Source: a virus. Taken from it: DNA of 27,503 bases. This document shows, in pieces, positions 25,051-27,503 of this stretch. The position numbers and the translations under genes are program-made. The DNA lies in IMG/VR virus record IMGVR_UViG_3300025168_015645, positions 1 to 27,503 of that record. One strand, given 5' to 3'. Below the pieces are notes generated by a model. It was given only the letters and a program-made list of their open reading frames with translations. It was not told the DNA's origin and ran no database searches. The first letter of the stretch is position 1. The number at the start of each line of letters is the position of its first letter.

Positions 25051-25748
25051 TTAGCATCCCGAAACTTTTTCTTTTGACCACAAGACTTACAACCACCAGT
25101 TTTTCTCTTTTCAGACTCACCCTCAACACCTTCTCGACCAGGCATAACACCCATATTTCCAACTCCAGTTGCTTCCTCAAAATTTTTCTTGGTAAGCCCA
25201 CTCTGTCCAAAAGTTTCTGGAATGTGAACAATAGAAATTTCATCACCAGTCTTGATTGGTTTGAGAGCATAGAATCGAATGGTTCGTGTCACATCGTCAA
25301 ACTCATAATATGCATTAGGAGTATTTGATGGTTGATACGCCATACAATTTCCCATCGGAAGGATTAGGTGGGAACCAAACTCATCACACATAAAAGATTG
25401 GTTTTCGTCGCAGGGTAAGGTCCATATAAATCTTGCTGCAACCTTATCCTTTGTTGCTTTGATAAAATCATTGAGGCGTGTCTCTAGAACAACGTAGAAA
25501 CACTCTTCGATTAGTTCGCCCCCATCAATATTTTCTGATGCAACTACAGAATGAACTCCCCGATCACTAACGTGAAGTTTAGAACTACAGACAAAGTTAG
25601 ACTTAACAGGAACGGCAAAACCTTCCTTGTTACTAATTAACAGTTTTCTTTTGTATGCACCAATAACTTTACGCGGATCTTCAGAAAAATCCTGAATATC
25701 CTCTAAAACATCTTCACTTTCAATTTCTACATTATCAGTCTGACTCAT
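25047..25748 (-). CDS. SET-domain-like protein, 233 aa
   Basis: Residues about 55-175 follow the SET-domain order: HVSDRGVHSVVASENIDGGE (59-78) like the GxGvfA-x-x-I-x-x-GE opening with LIEECFYVVLE after it; GNCMAYQPSNTPNAYYEF (133-150) in place of the N-H-S-x-x-PN segment; and IRFYALKPIKTGDEISIVH (157-175) like the closing strand. SET proteins methylate protein lysines from SAM. The last motif lacks the usual Tyr (GDEISIVH where GEE-x-x-Y-x-Y is common) and NHS is not intact, so activity is uncertain. The C-terminus is basic with CKSCGQKKKF (220-229), half a zinc-ribbon. It lies between gp47 and gp46 with overlaps on both sides, so it is co-expressed with them. Confidence 0.8.
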   Translation of the reverse strand: MSQTDNVEIESEDVLEDIQDFSEDPRKVIGAYKRKLLISNKEGFAVPVKSNFVCSSKLHVSDRGVHSVVASENIDGGELIEECFYVVLETRLNDFIKATKDKVAARFIWTLPCDENQSFMCDEFGSHLILPMGNCMAYQPSNTPNAYYEFDDVTRTIRFYALKPIKTGDEISIVHIPETFGQSGLTKKNFEEATGVGNMGVMPGREGVEGESEKRKTGGCKSCGQKKKFRDAK

Positions 25749-26778
25749 TTTTTAAAGCCTCCATATAAAGGGATTTTAATTTTGTTTTCAATTCATTTCG
25801 GTTCACGGAAGTCTCTAGTAAATCAACAGATTCTAAGACTAGATCTAATGTATTTTTTTCTAGATCAATATCAGACTCATCATTATCCAATACACTATAG
25901 TCTTCGACTATACTTAAATCTGCTACTTCAATATCATACAACTTTTCTATGAAGTTTTCAAACTTATTATTGTCTTTTTTATTGTTTACTATAACTCGTA
26001 TAAACTTATTCTTATATTTATCGTCTACGAACATATCTTTATCATCATCATATTCTACTGAATAGAACATCTTATCTTCATTTTCTACAAATTCTATTTC
26101 TCTTGTATCGGTATCTAATACATGAAAGCCTTTAGAATCATTTAAATCACTAAAGGTTATTTGATATTGTGTACCTAAGTACACCACATTATTTTTGGAA
26201 TTTTTATTATGAAAGTGACCACTCAGTACCAGTTCGAATCGTTTAAGAAACGAATCACTCATTCCTCCATGAAACTGGACCCCTCGCATAACTTCATATC
26301 CATTCAATTCAAAATGACCACACACTATAGGAGATTTGCTATTCTTAACGTACTTTAATGTATCTTCCCTATTTTCAGAATTTATCCAAGGTACTAAACA
26401 TATATTCAAATCATCAAAAGAAACATCCTGTGGTTCTTCGTATATTTTCATATTAGAGTAAGAAGCCAACAATTCTTTCGGTGAATTTATCTTATTAGTA
26501 TTCTTATAGAAAGTATCGTGATTGCCAAGAAGCAAATGTACGTTTATATCTAAAGATTCTAATTGGTTAAGAATCTTTGTCCTAACTTCTGACAAGGTAT
26601 TGAAATTCACATACTTTCTTCGATCGAAGAAATCACCGAGGTGTATAACGTCTTCAATTTTATTATTTTTACAATAAGGAAAAAATGTGTTTTCATAAAA
26701 ATTTACGAAGTGATTCAAGAATATAGAAGAATCATTTCTTGCTCCGAAATGACTATCATTAATTAACGCTATTTTCAT
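25735..26778 (-). CDS. 47: Recombination endonuclease subunit gp47 (Mre11/SbcD-like nuclease)
   Basis: A calcineurin-like phosphoesterase of 347 residues (T4 gp47 is 339). All metal-binding motifs are present in order: DSH at 8-10, GDFFDRR at 48-54, GNHD at 85-88, GHF at 154-156 and GHFH at 187-190. The C-terminal part (about 230-347) is variable and acidic, as usual, and would hold the gp46-binding region. It pairs with gp46 for DNA end resection. The ATG at 26778 overlaps the gp55 stop (ATGA), and the gene's end overlaps the SET-like gene by 14 bases. Confidence 0.97.
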   Translation of the reverse strand: MKIALINDSHFGARNDSSIFLNHFVNFYENTFFPYCKNNKIEDVIHLGDFFDRRKYVNFNTLSEVRTKILNQLESLDINVHLLLGNHDTFYKNTNKINSPKELLASYSNMKIYEEPQDVSFDDLNICLVPWINSENREDTLKYVKNSKSPIVCGHFELNGYEVMRGVQFHGGMSDSFLKRFELVLSGHFHNKNSKNNVVYLGTQYQITFSDLNDSKGFHVLDTDTREIEFVENEDKMFYSVEYDDDKDMFVDDKYKNKFIRVIVNNKKDNNKFENFIEKLYDIEVADLSIVEDYSVLDNDESDIDLEKNTLDLVLESVDLLETSVNRNELKTKLKSLYMEALKNESD

Positions 26779-27338
26779 GTTTTCTTTTTCTTACTAGAAA
26801 ATTTAGTTATATCCCCATCCGTCAGATCGAACACATCCTTTATGTCAATATCATCAACGTTATCTTCAGTACTTTCTACCACTTCTACACTTTTCTTTTC
26901 AGTTTTATCTTTGTCTTTTTCGAAGTAGTTTTGTTTGTACCATTTATGAAGAGTCCCGTCAACATCATTTTCTTCCATTAACTTATACTTAATGTACATC
27001 TGTTTCTTTTCCTTTTCTATTCTTCGTAGAAAGGCAAAGTATATTATTTGCGTAAAGTATGAAAACGGATTTTTTGATTTTTCTGGGTTGAAATTGTGTG
27101 CGTACATTAGGCAATTTTCAACAGCGTCACTTACCATTTCTTCTGTGTATGGATACTTTGCAAAATTACCTTTTTTGCAAAGATTTGATGCTATGTCTAA
27201 AAAACATTTACCTATGTAATTATTAATAGGAGGTCTAGGTTCTTCTGAAGCCTCCGCCTCCTTTACCAACACTACCCACTCACACATTTCTTCGTAAAAC
27301 TTTTCATTGTCAATATAGTGATTTTTGCTTTTGCTCAT
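26775..27338 (-). CDS. 55: Late transcription sigma factor gp55
   Basis: The 187-residue protein (T4 gp55: 185) begins MSKSKNHYIDNEKFYEEMCE and has the gp55 core: PPINNYIGKCFLDIASNLCK, EEMVSDAVENCLMYAHNFNP, then KSKNPFSYFTQIIYFAFLRR and IEKEKKQMYIKY, which line up with the sigma region 2-like part of T4 gp55 (HNFDExxYKNPHAYITQAC-x-x-AFVQRI). gp55 directs host RNA polymerase to TATAAATA late promoters; two well-placed copies are in this window. The C-terminus (ITKFSSKKKKT) is Lys-rich and lacks the SLDFLYE-like clamp-binding tail of T4 gp55. No ribosome-binding site precedes the ATG, and a promoter at 27345-27372 would start transcription close to it. Confidence 0.9.
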   Translation of the reverse strand: MSKSKNHYIDNEKFYEEMCEWVVLVKEAEASEEPRPPINNYIGKCFLDIASNLCKKGNFAKYPYTEEMVSDAVENCLMYAHNFNPEKSKNPFSYFTQIIYFAFLRRIEKEKKQMYIKYKLMEENDVDGTLHKWYKQNYFEKDKDKTEKKSVEVVESTEDNVDDIDIKDVFDLTDGDITKFSSKKKKT

Positions 27339-27344
27339 GATTAT

Positions 27345-27372
27345 ATTATATTTCCATTTCTAAATAAGTCAA
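27345..27372 (-). promoter_or_regulatory. Sigma-70-like promoter upstream of gp55
   Basis: On the minus strand TTGACT (27372-27367) and TATAAT (27350-27345) are separated by 16 bases, five of six and six of six matches to consensus. Expected transcription start is around 27338, the first base of the gp55 ATG, so the message would be leaderless or nearly so. It could drive the whole replication and glycan operon. Confidence 0.45.
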
Positions 27373-27380
27373 TTTTATTC

Positions 27381-27408
27381 TTGACAACTTTTCATATGCG
27401 ATTATAAT
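27381..27408 (+). promoter_or_regulatory. Sigma-70 consensus promoter pointing away from gp55
   Basis: On the plus strand TTGACA (27381-27386) and TATAAT (27403-27408), both perfect, are 16 bases apart. Transcription would run rightward, antisense to the gene that ends at 27455, with no plus-strand coding region in view. It may make an antisense or small RNA, or serve genes beyond the window. Confidence 0.45.
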
Positions 27409-27454
27409 CTTCTGTGTAGCCGGTTAAAAGGGATAGAAAGATAATAGTTATAGA

Positions 27455-27503
27455 TTACCTTAAGTAATCAAATGGATTATTATCCCAATCTGTCCAACGA
27501 TTA
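27455..27503 (-). CDS. C-terminal end of an upstream protein (partial)
   Basis: The minus strand reads NRWTDWDNNPFDYLR followed by a TAA stop at 27455-27457; the rest lies beyond the window. The acidic, aromatic WDNNPFDYL ending looks like the tail of small proteins next to gp55 in marine T4-like phages, but 15 residues cannot identify it. About 116 bases separate it from gp55, the largest gap in the window, which holds the two promoter-like sites. A weak 6-bp stem (GATTAC/GTAATC, 27453-27469) spans the stop. Confidence 0.5.
   Translation of the reverse strand, partial: NRWTDWDNNPFDYLR

Noticed and set aside
27453-27469. Six-base-pair inverted repeat at the stop of the partial gene
   Set aside because: The stem is short and AT-rich and no U-run follows on the minus strand, so I do not call it a terminator.

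Overview
The window looks like part of the genome of a marine T4-like myovirus (the cyanophage/pelagiphage branch of T4-type phages). The evidence is a run of T4 core replication and recombination genes in T4 order, all on the minus strand: late sigma factor gp55, gp47, gp46, RNase H, sliding clamp gp45, clamp loader gp44 and gp62, and the translational repressor RegA. The DNA is AT-rich. Every gene I can support is on the minus strand, so transcription runs from high to low coordinates. Genes mostly abut or overlap, very often by 4 nt with the next start codon sharing bases with the previous stop. No stretch above 300 bases lacks a gene. I saw no tRNA, insertion sequence or CRISPR array.

Region A (27503 to about 15880) is the replication module. 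It starts at a promoter-like region (27339-27454) and runs gp55, gp47, a SET-domain-like protein, gp46, a PLP-dependent fold-II enzyme, a DNA methyltransferase, a conserved unknown, a small protein with a carbohydrate-binding look, RNase H, a 57-aa lysine-rich protein, gp45, gp44, a sulfotransferase, gp62 and RegA. The sulfotransferase, the PLP enzyme plus methyltransferase pair and the SET protein are accessory insertions among core genes. Two RNA hairpins stand out: one hides the regA ribosome-binding site, and a 17-bp one lies inside gp44.

Region B (about 15885 to 5845) is a dense sugar and glycosyltransferase cassette placed directly behind regA, where T4 has the DNA polymerase gene 43. 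It holds up to eight glycosyltransferase-like proteins (two GT10/fucosyltransferase-like, one GT2, one GT32-like, one exostosin-like and others), a GDP-L-fucose/colitose synthase-like SDR, a ColD-like 3-dehydratase with the diagnostic His in place of the PLP lysine, a perosamine-synthase-like aminotransferase, a DUF6165-like protein and a small methyltransferase. The three nucleotide-sugar enzymes can all act on one intermediate, GDP-4-keto-6-deoxy-D-mannose. The dehydratase that makes it (GMD) is not in the window.

Region C (5849 to 1) looks late and structural. A T4-type late promoter (TATAAATA) overlaps the stop codon of the last cassette gene. It is followed by a GT2-TPR glycosyltransferase that is translationally coupled to a collagen-like fibre protein (56 uninterrupted Gly-X-Y triplets), then a tail-fibre-like protein, a second late promoter, a small conserved protein, and a beta-helix-like protein cut by the window edge.

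The most interesting reading is a phage-encoded glycosylation system: nucleotide-sugar enzymes and glycosyltransferases made with the replication proteins, plus one glycosyltransferase co-expressed late with a collagen-like fibre. Glycosylation of the virion or fibre is an inference. The gene content, start/stop overlaps, promoters and hairpins are read directly from the sequence.
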